The notes beneath the pieces were generated by a model that saw only the letters and a list, made by a program, of their open reading frames with translations, was not told where the DNA came from and ran no database searches. Of a stretch of 64,000 bases of DNA, positions 56,501 to 64,000 are shown piece after piece. This stretch comes from a virus. Made by a program: the position numbers and the translations under genes. The DNA is taken from the IMG/VR virus record IMGVR_UViG_3300023174_000001, positions 62,001-126,000 of that record; one strand, written 5' to 3'. The number at the start of each line of letters is the position of its first letter. Within the stretch, counting starts at the first letter, position 1.

Positions 56501-59500
56501 CCAGCAACTCCCGCTAGAACTGGAAAAGCACCTGGCACAAGAAACCAAGTCAACCTAATTGACCCGTTCGAACCAGACATTGTTCCAGGTCGAGTAAATG
56601 GTAATATGAATGGTCAAGAACTATTTACTAATGCCGAGTTCAACAAGCCAGAAAACCAGCAAGCAATTGCCGACATACAAGAGGGTCTAATAATTGACTA
56701 CTGGCTTGGAAATGTTGACTTTGTACTAAATTCAGGAAACTCTTTTGTCGCCGTGAGAGATGGCGTAAGAAGAGGTGTTCGTTGCGATGTTGGTGGAGGA
56801 ATGTTCTCCGCAATTGGACAACAGGTAATTAATGACTGGACTGACCCAAACGAAGCGGTAAGAGAGTTTAAGCACTATAACAACGATTTCATGGGCAATA
56901 ATGATACAGTCGCTGGCTCAACCACCGATGGGCACATGAGACGAGGCCTCACTAAAGAAAAGTATGTTGAGATGGGCAGAAGAACCCTTCTCCGCCTAAC
57001 AGACGATAAAATCGACAGATTAGTTGATGCCCACATCACCGACCCTACCGATAACGCTAGAGCAAAACAGGCTCTAAAGGCTAGACGCGTAGCAATGCTT
57101 AATTATCTAGGCATTGACCCTAATGAGGCACCACCAACAGGTGGACAGCCTAGGCCGACATACGCAATTTTACCGAATGCTCAGTTGGCCAGAGACGGCT
57201 ATGAGTTTGTCGGAATCAATGTTGAAGGTAAAAAAATTGTAAGAACTAGGGGAGCCGTTCTATCCGACGGAGTCTTTGTTGCCCCGATTGAGAATATTCC
57301 AGAAGCAGTCAGAGAAAACATAATTAATGGAATTTTTGTTCCAGAAAATCTACCTTTCCACGCCATAGATAGAAATGACCAAAGTAAATCTATCGTCATT
57401 GACGGTGCTGGATTGGTTAGACCTGCTTCATCTATTGCTGCTGGATACACATCTCTAATTATTAGAAAGAAACTTCCTAACGGGCAGTACGGATATTTGA
57501 TTGCTAGACCTGGCAACACTGAACTAACTAAACCACATGGTAAGGCAAACGCAAATAAGTTTGGTCCAATCATTCATGAAAACACACCTGGCCAACCTCC
57601 AAAAAATGCAAAAGATATTGTAAATGAGATTTTTGGAACAGGCAATGCTGGAATTGGCGACAGAGTTATTGCTGAAAAAGAGATTCTTTTAGATATTCCT
57701 GGTTTACTTGGGAAGCAAAGAGTTTTAGTTGCCGATATTGATGACTTTGACTTCTCTGCTACTAGAGATTTTGCAATGGCTAATGGTCAAATTGGGCCAT
57801 CAAAATTTGCAACAGGTGCGAACTTTATAAAAGGATACCCACACACTCCTATTCTTTCTCAGGCTCCTGGCGATGGCGATAGAATTGCAAACAAACTTAG
57901 AGAGTGGGAACAAAACTGGCATTCTACTGCTAGCAATGTTCCTACTGAATCAGACAACAGAAGCGGTGGAGACGACGGAAGCGGTCCATCAAATCCTGGC
58001 GGTGGCGATGGCGGAGGTGGAACTAGCGGACCTCCTCCATCTGGCTCGTCAGATGATTGGAAGACTCACTCTAGAATTTCTTTGGTATCTAGAAGACCTG
58101 GATTCCCAGAAACAATAACACGACTCAACATTTTTAGTAGAGCAGACGGTGCTCTTGCTGTAGATGATGTGAGTTCAGGAAACACAATTGGCCATATCAA
58201 GCCACTTGAGCACGGCCACTGGGTAGCAACATTTATGCCTGGCCTTATCGGAGATAATAATAACGGTAATGCTGCTAAGGCGTTCTTTGCAAATAAAAAA
58301 GATGCTGAGAACTGGCTAACTAAAAAAATCTATGACCTAAGTTATGCTGACCCTAGAGGTGGAGAAAGAATTGCCACCACGGTTGGCGTTTCAGGAGATA
58401 GGTCTTATGACGAAAATGCTCCTCAACCTCCTTTTGTTGTAGAAAGAGGATTCCTAAACCCAACCACTCCTGCTCAAACTCGTTTGGCTAAGAGACTTGT
58501 CAAGGGTAAGAAGGCAACTCCTGAAGAAAGGGCTATGTACAAAGCCATTCTTTCTCAGAAAAACCCTACCGTTGGCGATGTTGGTTGGATAATTGGTCAA
58601 CTTAGAGATAGAGAAGATAGGGATTCAGCAGAACTAGCAGCATCAAAGCAAGCACAAAACGATGCTGTAAATGCTGGCAATCCTATTAGAGAGTCTTCTT
58701 TGGATAACGGCGGAGATGGCTCTAACAGAGAGCACACTGTTCTCGCTAAAAACCTACAAGTTGGTCAAAGAATTCTTGGCAATATCAATGCTGATGTTGT
58801 ATTCACCGTTCCAGGTGAAAACGACACTATCAATATTGGTGTAGTTGGAGATGACGGAAAACTTAAGGTTTACAAGGTCAATAAAAATAGAAATCTTACT
58901 TGTATTTTTGGAAGACAGCCACAAGTTGCCCCAGCACAGCAAGCAACTCCGCATCCAGCCGTCGCTGCTCGTGCAAATAGAAGCAGACTAATTCAAGAAG
59001 CAATTAGAACAGCGTATCCAAATTCTCACGCTCTTCCTAACGGCGACTTAGTTATTGGTCAAAGAGACCACCGTCAAGCCGATGGTAGAGTATTCCGCTA
59101 CGAAGCAGTGGTCCACAAACTGAAGTCAGATGAGTTTGTTGGTTATGTGAGAAGACAACTTCTAGATGCTAACGGAAACCCTACTGGAACTGGCGAGGCT
59201 GCTTACCTAACTAAGCCAGCCCACTCTCCAAGAGCATTGAAGAACAGATTGTCAGGTAGAGTTATTCCTGCTCTTATGGCAAACAACCCAGCAAACGGGT
59301 TCAACCAGCCAAATGGTGACCGTCAGAACGAAGCAATTGACCCAGCAACTGGATTGCCACTACCAGAGAGCCTAGTATCTCAAACACGATTTGTTGGCAA
59401 TACTGGAATTGAAAGCACTGGACACCCTGCCAAAGACGCTCTTATTGAGTATGTTCAAACACTTGTTGCTAGAGGAGTTTCTGCTCCAGAGATTATTAAC

Positions 59501-62500
59501 CAAGTAGTTGGGCCTAACCAGCGTCTATTCTCTCGTCAGCAGATGGATGACATTATCGAGCGTCTTGAGGCTAACCGTCTATATCCTGGTGTGAATGTTA
59601 TTCCTTATGTATCTAAGGACAACAAGACCATTGTTCGTGTTGGAGACCGTGTAACTCACTATGACGCATTCGGTCAGCCAAAACTGATGGCTAACGGTCA
59701 ACCTAGAACTGGTACTGTAACTGAACGCAGACCATACACGCTAAACATGAAACCAAATGGTGAGTATGAATACACCGACCAAGTTTATGTACAGTGGGAT
59801 GACACACCAAGACCGCATCAGGCTGCTCCACGCCGTTTAGAAGTAAACAGAAGAGCAGATGGAAGTGACCCAGTTCCAGCGGTACAAAATGCCAACGAAG
59901 AAGGCACACCTCCTTACATTGAAACCATGCCATTACAACCAAAGCGTGTTGTCCCTAGACCAGTTGCCCGCAGACCAGTAGCACCCCCTCCTGCTGACTC
60001 ACAAGACATTGCAAATATTGGAAATGTAAGAATCCTAGTAGTTCCTAACGGACCTACATATAGTGTTGACCGTGGAGATGAGTACACTCAGTTCCAAGAT
60101 GTAACCGACGCTGGAAACTACTCTGGTATTTATGTAATAAAGGTTAGCAACGGCGGTAAATGGCTTGTGAAAGAGAGAGATGGAGTCGATGTACAAGTTC
60201 TAGCCGAGTTTGATGACAGAAATCAAGCCGAAGCACACGCTATGGACCTCATCAATCAAAATGGTGGAAGGCAGACTCAGGAGAGGCTAGAGACTAGGGC
60301 CGATGCTCCTATCGCTGAAAGAGGGACACTTATCAATGCCAACAATGTTGGTGAATTTGAAAGAGTAGTAGACCCTAGCGGAATGGGTCACACTATTCTG
60401 CGTGGTGCCAATATGACTAGGTTTGACAAAGACCAAGGCGATGGAATACCTAATGCTATTTATGTCCAGCAAAGAGACGATGGCAAGTGGCATGTCATCC
60501 AACAAATGCCAGACGGAAATGGTGGATACGACACTAGAAGTGTTGCTATCAACGATGACAGAAATTTGATGGAAGCAGTTGCTACAAATATCGTTGCTGG
60601 CAATACTACTGCCGAAGCCTACATGCAAATGTGGGGAAATCCAAACCAGCCAAACGCTCCAGAAAACAACGATAGTGCCATCACCCCATTGATAGAGCGA
60701 TTCAACGCTAATAGAATGCCATTTGGTTTCTCTCTTGTTAGAGGTGCTGATTTAGGTGGAGAATTTGGTACCAACATAATGCTTAAGGATACTCAAGCGG
60801 ATGCTGCTGGTCTAAACTCCATAAAAGGTCGTATCACTCAAAACGAAAACGGTAATTATGTAGTTCAAAAGTGGGGCGGTAACGGCGGATTTGTAGGCAG
60901 AGAAGAATATCCAGGTATTATGACTGCTCTAGAAGTTCTTAGTATGCACGCTCTGTCTGTAAGACTTGAAAGAGATGGAAATAACTCTCCAGAATCTAGT
61001 AAGCCTTCGTCTAGCCCATCTTCTCCTAATGGCGGAGATGGCGGTGGAGTTCCACCTACCAACCCACCTGCTGGTGGAGATGGCGGAGCATCAGATGGTC
61101 CGGGACTAGACTTGAATATGGGTAGATGGAGACAAGGCCAGCCACCTCAGGGAGTCGGCCGCGTTGACGGTGTAGTTCCAAAGGTAAACACATTCTGGGA
61201 TGATGACCAGCCACCTACTCGGTACGATGTTGTCAGAGATGAAAACCGTACCAAGTTTATTGGTCGTGCTGGAGACAACCCTGGTGCAGAAGCGTTTGTT
61301 TATGTTGAAAAAACTCCGCTCGGCAACTGGAGAATGGTTGACCCTAGAGAAAGAGGCGATGCTAGATACAGTGCCGAGTATGGTGACCGTAATGTCGCAG
61401 AAGCAATTGCTATCAACAAGATGGCTGGTCGTGAAGACCTAAACCAAGAAGTTCTTGGTCAGCCTGACTCGAATGTTGCTCCTGCTCCTCAGACGCTACC
61501 TAACGGTATAGTCGAAAGTCGTAGCGAATCTATGACTCTATATGTTAACCGAGATGGTAATCTCAATGAAATTCAGGTAGTCGCTCTTGGTGGCGGAAAG
61601 GCTTGGCAAGTAAATAGAAATGTGCCTGGCCAAGCCACAGAAGGATTGTCATACCACGGGACCCGTGAGGATGCTGAAAGAGAGGCTAGAGAAAGAATTG
61701 CTCAAGAAAATGCTCCTGCCAACAATGCTCCAGCGGGACCTGCTGCCACAGACAGCGAATCCCCTACTAGCGGAAAATCTGACTCTGGACTGAGACTTGG
61801 CGAGTTCCGTGCTCCAGACGGAATGATTGAAGAGATGAATGCCGACGGAACCTACTCTACCGATTTCCGCATTGGCGACAAAACTTTCCAAAGAGTTAGA
61901 ACTCCAAGTAGTGCTTCTTATTACTACAACGGTTTTGAAATTGCTACTACTGAAAAGAATTCAGATGGAACTTTCAATGTAAAAACCATTTGGGCAAAAG
62001 ATGCTAGCGATTTTGTAGTAGCAAGAGATGAAGAAAATGCATTACTAAATGCTCAGTCTCAAATTTGGGCAGCAACTCAAGACGGCAGAGTTAGCAAAAT
62101 AGATGGTGACCAAGGCCCTAGCGATGGTGGCAACCCACCTGCTGGACCTTCGGGTGGAGATGATGGTAACGGTGGTAACGGCGGAAACGGTGGAACCCCA
62201 CCTACCAATAATCCGCCAGCGGGACCTGCTCCAGCAGCACCTACTCCAAGCCAGCCAAGCAGACAGCCTCGCACAAGAAAGCCTGTTGTAAATGAAGTTC
62301 AACCTGGCGATAGATATGTTAGATACAACTCAAGGCGTAACGATAAGCCTGGAGGCGAAAGAACTCACTGGGATATCTACGATAAAAGAACTGGCAAGGT
62401 AATTGCTAGGGCAACTGAAAAAGAAGTAGCGGATGACATTGCTGCTGGAGTTAGGGACAAGAATGGAAACCCTATAAACTTTGACACTCCATCTGGCGGT

Positions 62501-63217
62501 CAAAGTGGCAATGCTCCAGCAACTCCACAAGCAAATGCCCCAACTGCTGGTCAGCCTACTGGAACTAGAACTAACCTTGGCGATGGGATATTCTCAGTTC
62601 ACAATGAAAATGAGGAATACGGTATTGCGATTAGAGGTGCTGACGGTAAGTGGTCAGCAAGAGTCCACGAAAACGCTGTGGATGCCATAAGCAACAATAA
62701 CCCAATCTCTACTGGAACTTATGACACCCCAGAAGAAGCCGAAGCCGCTATTCGTAAAGCAATCGCTGAGCGTCAAGCCCAGCGTAAAGCAGCCAACACT
62801 CTTCAGTGGCAGTCTGGTTCAGACGGCAAGCAGTACTTGGGTCTAGACGGAGTTGCTGGAGTAGATGCTGAAAACTCACCTGTTTATGGCGTAAGCCCTA
62901 GTCCTTTCGGGGGTTGGGTAATGGCTCGCTGGGACTCAAAGGCTGCTAAAGATGCTGGAGCACCACCAAACTCAATCGTGGCTCAGCCAGATGAAGAGGC
63001 TGCCAAGAATGATGCCCTTCAGCAAATAAATGATTTCTTGCGTAATTTGACTGGACAAAACCCACCATTAGTAAATGATGAAAATCCAACCACTCCAACT
63101 AATAGAGCGGAGCAATTGCCACCCGGTACCACGATACAGGACCAAGTTGATGCTGGGTTAACTACCCCGTTCAACCCAAATGCTGATTTGCCGGGAAGCA
63201 ACCCCCCAAAAGCATAA
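50534..63217 (+). CDS. Giant modular protein with ParB-like, HipA-like kinase and many repeated beta modules
   Basis: 4227 residues, AGGAG upstream. Starts with an N-terminal GGNSTLARRLRVAMQRRDR block (about 25-55) shared with the first giant. Visible domains: ParB/sulfiredoxin-like VLDGHHRWSSALL (about 561-573); a HipA-like kinase region (about 1950-2195) with LGNVDFVLNSGN and RCDVGGGMF; a possible KOW-like segment near 3020-3090. From about 1500 on, at least a dozen 70-95-residue beta modules, each ending in a helix with an AE..A pattern, are joined by Gly/Pro-rich linkers. It ends at TAA after CCCAAAA, where the -1 frame continues. Likely a polyvalent or virion protein ejected with DNA. 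Confidence 0.8.
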   Translation: MTYAFGIYFEDDDNLGLVAAGNRWNSGGNSTLARRLRVAMQRRDRYGRWAEMGGGISFKGRFGNTGRVMDAVGRYVGPAEREGYMRVYVTSGRGLQTGVYEVPSKVATVAKALLSEEALKDVGVNLDVNGNQVGDVLDRDIEFFAGMFKGKPTDFELDMARGKVSPKEKNTIVKARLKAPAHKSYNIVDKNGVRIDKDEEPTKPDVKKPSKKAKPAEVFPLPDLDKDIAEENPKKWATLSEEERAAKLKKERSRRDFYVGANGKRIPDNKLTDADKTPENRRIRDLKNHRVLDGNGRLIEFIPEYKPEANPVPQGEFHPVEDPDEGFWNANQVKPGEVQKNLTTPEEVYEALYNGGFVEVPIELALAAGDIAYADLPFIGRDENPLFQSNPNDPRFREIANILSSLPPAQENRLKRAINLALMSEEKIDALKAYLEENVGEATGLSPEAFAELHKKFRNLGVDLTNMRIQGVDAFSNDNLGAERINMPQLDADDQADFLAYCDRLGINYKEAMARPQELHPIQAEMDFGDVIKIKKSWLDPELRKRFGMDDQYLFVTRDGYVLDGHHRWSSALLAEMESGKPINLKVMVLDMDHEDALKFVNEYNDHVGITRQMVGGNKVADPRPEAPKAELPTGPSVVSDDGGIVPNYGPEGPTPPDGGDNVVTPSGENFNNWLDRELANVGDRIIPEFSGKLTNDTPNPESRTSPFPGSRTVVTNLLAYRDSLMSALKESALDGNTEKFKFQFEIAKRVTKLLNKIHENFSNDKKYGADTELELSTSNPEEKLKAIRVLPETMKTEIDNRGIKRIKSFSAVIIAKNGKPFLLKWSTHSSQAYSIKPDGSINSTNDGGGTTFAEIQDYNSVVDGKPVATIAHVGGAFTEDSHHALGFGGAHIMLSRWVMHMFNGGKLQHSSNLSARGNAYSKMVSRDMRWNNRAQADKAVQVNCPNADIFKVLTDMGLVDGEYIPATPGAKQNDNTPGGHGSSSGGRGWLKRLTFTNNQGWSDNASVLRSFSINGIVSDLEQRFNAKTDEEKQAALDAMPPIFRDFFAGDKSRNIEFRFEDFDVQYNLLATAYSDGMKQQEAVDFLNTLIDGLPQLDAAFGLNRAHTDSIQKLKRLRDAIAARQWDQANNNYNRPKPFNTNSIRAIQSPFAGHFKFNEWQLPRDVNRIMNDLPFDPRPRSNGEHADWTEDPQRLQELYGPETLLASLRDSILRNKGKIANLPALSTGADGVNNVNPTAVYKALENHGYDTELILAGIYDELNGNTANTDALTAKRSELGNLQGIIEQLAREVGQLDEPVEFSSIGGDYDPASRILQSDIVKRGDVGEVPTSLQLKPLALDNESYDYVNANGGRSQVMRNASYVPQIPLSKFYIDGVADNPKIIARNFNPTGLRNALIDAVSNNRNSVKLRFPNGNELIVENAAIRDALQLQGYDINRVLSEQTTIRPAIKQISSIQDRDDVDGNGTRVTDFGIGTDIANGPGFRQKRNDGTGEFDFSLVDLTNPARNTVAQIAKIKKNADGKFEVWVAKRADGKTDEFTGEPNGVYENVQNALFDVKNHIQKELNINANTNLLGTASKPVASPDYSIVGGQDDESQITVGDMVLTKPDGAESFVVYTNGDSARGFRRIPGSEDGVSTGTVYTQTVQSTGDIYSESFKHVSKDVDGQLKEKQVFAITKIGDKFQLTTNRFGSDNLSPDRTETLIFGSYDDAKDFAVRGLINGKIGFQTDQVKNFPNLTTTREVTKPSADLPNQQITQDAASIQIVTPATMTSGVVGELKVTVQKGAHPAWRNGVVNTPYVFAEFSFSPPASQGGEPAYITGKIIRTGRSEWQVKMTGNSPSFNENGQYISGSLREGTNYESTKQDALDRLKKKLDAAFGIEESQRDRGESVLPRIRLVDKAVELEPKPEPPASDDPSLLADGVFDEFLAVRNTPLDIPDATSRGYMGLGMSDSARFETPDGKNYKVKDEGSRKAASESLNHALHLALGIPATPARTGKAPGTRNQVNLIDPFEPDIVPGRVNGNMNGQELFTNAEFNKPENQQAIADIQEGLIIDYWLGNVDFVLNSGNSFVAVRDGVRRGVRCDVGGGMFSAIGQQVINDWTDPNEAVREFKHYNNDFMGNNDTVAGSTTDGHMRRGLTKEKYVEMGRRTLLRLTDDKIDRLVDAHITDPTDNARAKQALKARRVAMLNYLGIDPNEAPPTGGQPRPTYAILPNAQLARDGYEFVGINVEGKKIVRTRGAVLSDGVFVAPIENIPEAVRENIINGIFVPENLPFHAIDRNDQSKSIVIDGAGLVRPASSIAAGYTSLIIRKKLPNGQYGYLIARPGNTELTKPHGKANANKFGPIIHENTPGQPPKNAKDIVNEIFGTGNAGIGDRVIAEKEILLDIPGLLGKQRVLVADIDDFDFSATRDFAMANGQIGPSKFATGANFIKGYPHTPILSQAPGDGDRIANKLREWEQNWHSTASNVPTESDNRSGGDDGSGPSNPGGGDGGGGTSGPPPSGSSDDWKTHSRISLVSRRPGFPETITRLNIFSRADGALAVDDVSSGNTIGHIKPLEHGHWVATFMPGLIGDNNNGNAAKAFFANKKDAENWLTKKIYDLSYADPRGGERIATTVGVSGDRSYDENAPQPPFVVERGFLNPTTPAQTRLAKRLVKGKKATPEERAMYKAILSQKNPTVGDVGWIIGQLRDREDRDSAELAASKQAQNDAVNAGNPIRESSLDNGGDGSNREHTVLAKNLQVGQRILGNINADVVFTVPGENDTINIGVVGDDGKLKVYKVNKNRNLTCIFGRQPQVAPAQQATPHPAVAARANRSRLIQEAIRTAYPNSHALPNGDLVIGQRDHRQADGRVFRYEAVVHKLKSDEFVGYVRRQLLDANGNPTGTGEAAYLTKPAHSPRALKNRLSGRVIPALMANNPANGFNQPNGDRQNEAIDPATGLPLPESLVSQTRFVGNTGIESTGHPAKDALIEYVQTLVARGVSAPEIINQVVGPNQRLFSRQQMDDIIERLEANRLYPGVNVIPYVSKDNKTIVRVGDRVTHYDAFGQPKLMANGQPRTGTVTERRPYTLNMKPNGEYEYTDQVYVQWDDTPRPHQAAPRRLEVNRRADGSDPVPAVQNANEEGTPPYIETMPLQPKRVVPRPVARRPVAPPPADSQDIANIGNVRILVVPNGPTYSVDRGDEYTQFQDVTDAGNYSGIYVIKVSNGGKWLVKERDGVDVQVLAEFDDRNQAEAHAMDLINQNGGRQTQERLETRADAPIAERGTLINANNVGEFERVVDPSGMGHTILRGANMTRFDKDQGDGIPNAIYVQQRDDGKWHVIQQMPDGNGGYDTRSVAINDDRNLMEAVATNIVAGNTTAEAYMQMWGNPNQPNAPENNDSAITPLIERFNANRMPFGFSLVRGADLGGEFGTNIMLKDTQADAAGLNSIKGRITQNENGNYVVQKWGGNGGFVGREEYPGIMTALEVLSMHALSVRLERDGNNSPESSKPSSSPSSPNGGDGGGVPPTNPPAGGDGGASDGPGLDLNMGRWRQGQPPQGVGRVDGVVPKVNTFWDDDQPPTRYDVVRDENRTKFIGRAGDNPGAEAFVYVEKTPLGNWRMVDPRERGDARYSAEYGDRNVAEAIAINKMAGREDLNQEVLGQPDSNVAPAPQTLPNGIVESRSESMTLYVNRDGNLNEIQVVALGGGKAWQVNRNVPGQATEGLSYHGTREDAEREARERIAQENAPANNAPAGPAATDSESPTSGKSDSGLRLGEFRAPDGMIEEMNADGTYSTDFRIGDKTFQRVRTPSSASYYYNGFEIATTEKNSDGTFNVKTIWAKDASDFVVARDEENALLNAQSQIWAATQDGRVSKIDGDQGPSDGGNPPAGPSGGDDGNGGNGGNGGTPPTNNPPAGPAPAAPTPSQPSRQPRTRKPVVNEVQPGDRYVRYNSRRNDKPGGERTHWDIYDKRTGKVIARATEKEVADDIAAGVRDKNGNPINFDTPSGGQSGNAPATPQANAPTAGQPTGTRTNLGDGIFSVHNENEEYGIAIRGADGKWSARVHENAVDAISNNNPISTGTYDTPEEAEAAIRKAIAERQAQRKAANTLQWQSGSDGKQYLGLDGVAGVDAENSPVYGVSPSPFGGWVMARWDSKAAKDAGAPPNSIVAQPDEEAAKNDALQQINDFLRNLTGQNPPLVNDENPTTPTNRAEQLPPGTTIQDQVDAGLTTPFNPNADLPGSNPPKA

Positions 63218-64000
63218 GCCCTAGCGGTGGTGGTCTAGGGATAAACTACTCTCCAATAGGGCTAAGCGATGAAAGAAATAATAGGTTAGTTGCACAAGCC
63301 AACGGTCTAGATTTCAATCAATTAAGGGCTTTAATTGCCTCTGCTGCGATAGATTCAAATACTCCGCCCGGAGAAAGACGCAGGTTCCCTGACCCGTCTT
63401 TAGACCACGACAACGCAAAATTAAAAAGATTAGCGATTGACCAAGCAATTGCTGACGGTCTACCAGTAGAAGAAGCATTTGAGTATGGTTCGGCAGTTGC
63501 CAAGAGAGCACTAAATTATGCTAGAAGACTTGCCAGCCTCGCTAATTTTGAAAAAAGACTTAATGCCGAGCGGGAAAACAATCCAGAGGGCGGGCAACTG
63601 TCTATACGCCAAAGGGCTGGAGAAGGATTAATTAAACATACCCTTCAAAATGGCCAAGTTGCCGTAGGTCTACAAACTAGAGCCCTGCTTAGCATAATAA
63701 ATGGCGATGGTCAGTACCGAACTCTTTTTGAGTCAACTGGTGTTGTGAACCCTGGTGTTATGGTTATGCCCATGGCAAGAGCCAAAAATGAATTAATTAA
63801 TTTTGGTATCCCTGTTGACGCTGACCCAACTACTAGACCAGCGTTTGGCTACCTAATTTCTGATGGATTTGAAAATGAAGATTGGTTTAAGGCACTCAGT
63901 CCAAAAGAGCAAGAAAAATATAAAGCACTTGTTTCTATAGATGCTATTGGTAGGGTCGGTCAACCGTCTGCCCGTGGTCTTGGTTCGGTTGCTTTCGGAG
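63205..64000 (+). CDS. -1 frame continuation of the giant protein (partial)
   Basis: From the slippery heptamer C-CCA-AAA (63205-63211) the -1 frame is open for at least 260 codons to the right edge. There is no ATG, GTG or TTG in this frame between 63187 and 63744, so it is not a separate gene with a normal start. The product begins with a Gly-rich linker (SGGGLGINYSP) like linkers inside both giants. It then has helices and a segment RALLSIINGDGQYRTLFES...RPAFGYL that recalls DUF3626. Either a programmed -1 frameshift or a one-base sequence error at the C6A4 run explains it. Confidence 0.65.

Overview
The window is a large piece of a tailed-phage (Caudoviricetes) genome. The host is most likely an actinobacterium, possibly a moderate-GC lineage such as freshwater Microbacteriaceae or Nanopelagicales-like cells; the exact host is a guess. 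The phage evidence is a large terminase, a portal protein, a CHAP-type endolysin, giant virion-type proteins, and dense strings of tiny accessory genes. The actinobacterial evidence is a ClgR-like regulator, promoters that match the actinobacterial SigR/SigH consensus, and small families (DUF4314, DUF6011, DUF1360, CobT-like VWA) common in actinophages. I found no tRNA, CRISPR array, integrase or DNA polymerase. The major capsid and most tail genes must lie outside the window.

Layout. 1-4600 is a leftward operon: a gene cut by the left edge, two small membrane proteins, a thermonuclease, a 908-aa coiled-coil/PA14 protein with a signal peptide, and a small protein. 4601-5083 is a divergent regulatory region with stacked inverted repeats. 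5084-10333 runs rightward: zinc-ribbon proteins, a tail-chaperone-like protein, a glycosyltransferase, a Mom-like DNA modification enzyme, a Lys-rich tailed protein, a terminase-small-subunit-like protein behind a structured leader, and the endolysin. 10334-33782 is the accessory region: about 50 mostly tiny genes separated by terminators, repeated hairpins and promoters. It includes an AAA+/VWA pair, the ClgR-like regulator, an NlpC/P60 lipoprotein and a histone-deacetylase-like enzyme. 33937-50443 holds DNA-binding proteins, the terminase, a reverse-strand dual-specificity phosphatase, the portal, a Dps-like ferritin, and a 2823-aa protein with four ADP-ribosyltransferase-like domains and a C-terminal HExxH peptidase. 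50534-63217 encodes a 4227-aa modular protein with ParB-like and HipA-like domains and many repeated beta modules. A -1 frame opens at its stop codon and runs off the right edge.

The most striking result is the promoter system of the accessory region. Sixteen intergenic sites have the form GGGAAT-N17/18-GTT, the known -35/-10 layout of actinobacterial SigR/SigH promoters. Five of them carry a GTTCGC-N5-GCGAAC palindrome exactly 17 or 18 bp upstream, which is the ClgR operator form, and the phage encodes a ClgR-like protein at 18643. This suggests a phage regulon built on the host's redox/proteostasis stress circuit. Two adjacent giant proteins look like polyvalent effector proteins delivered with the DNA. 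The accessory region also carries a dense, strand-biased ACGGCNNGCC repeat. All functions are read from sequence alone; no database search was run.
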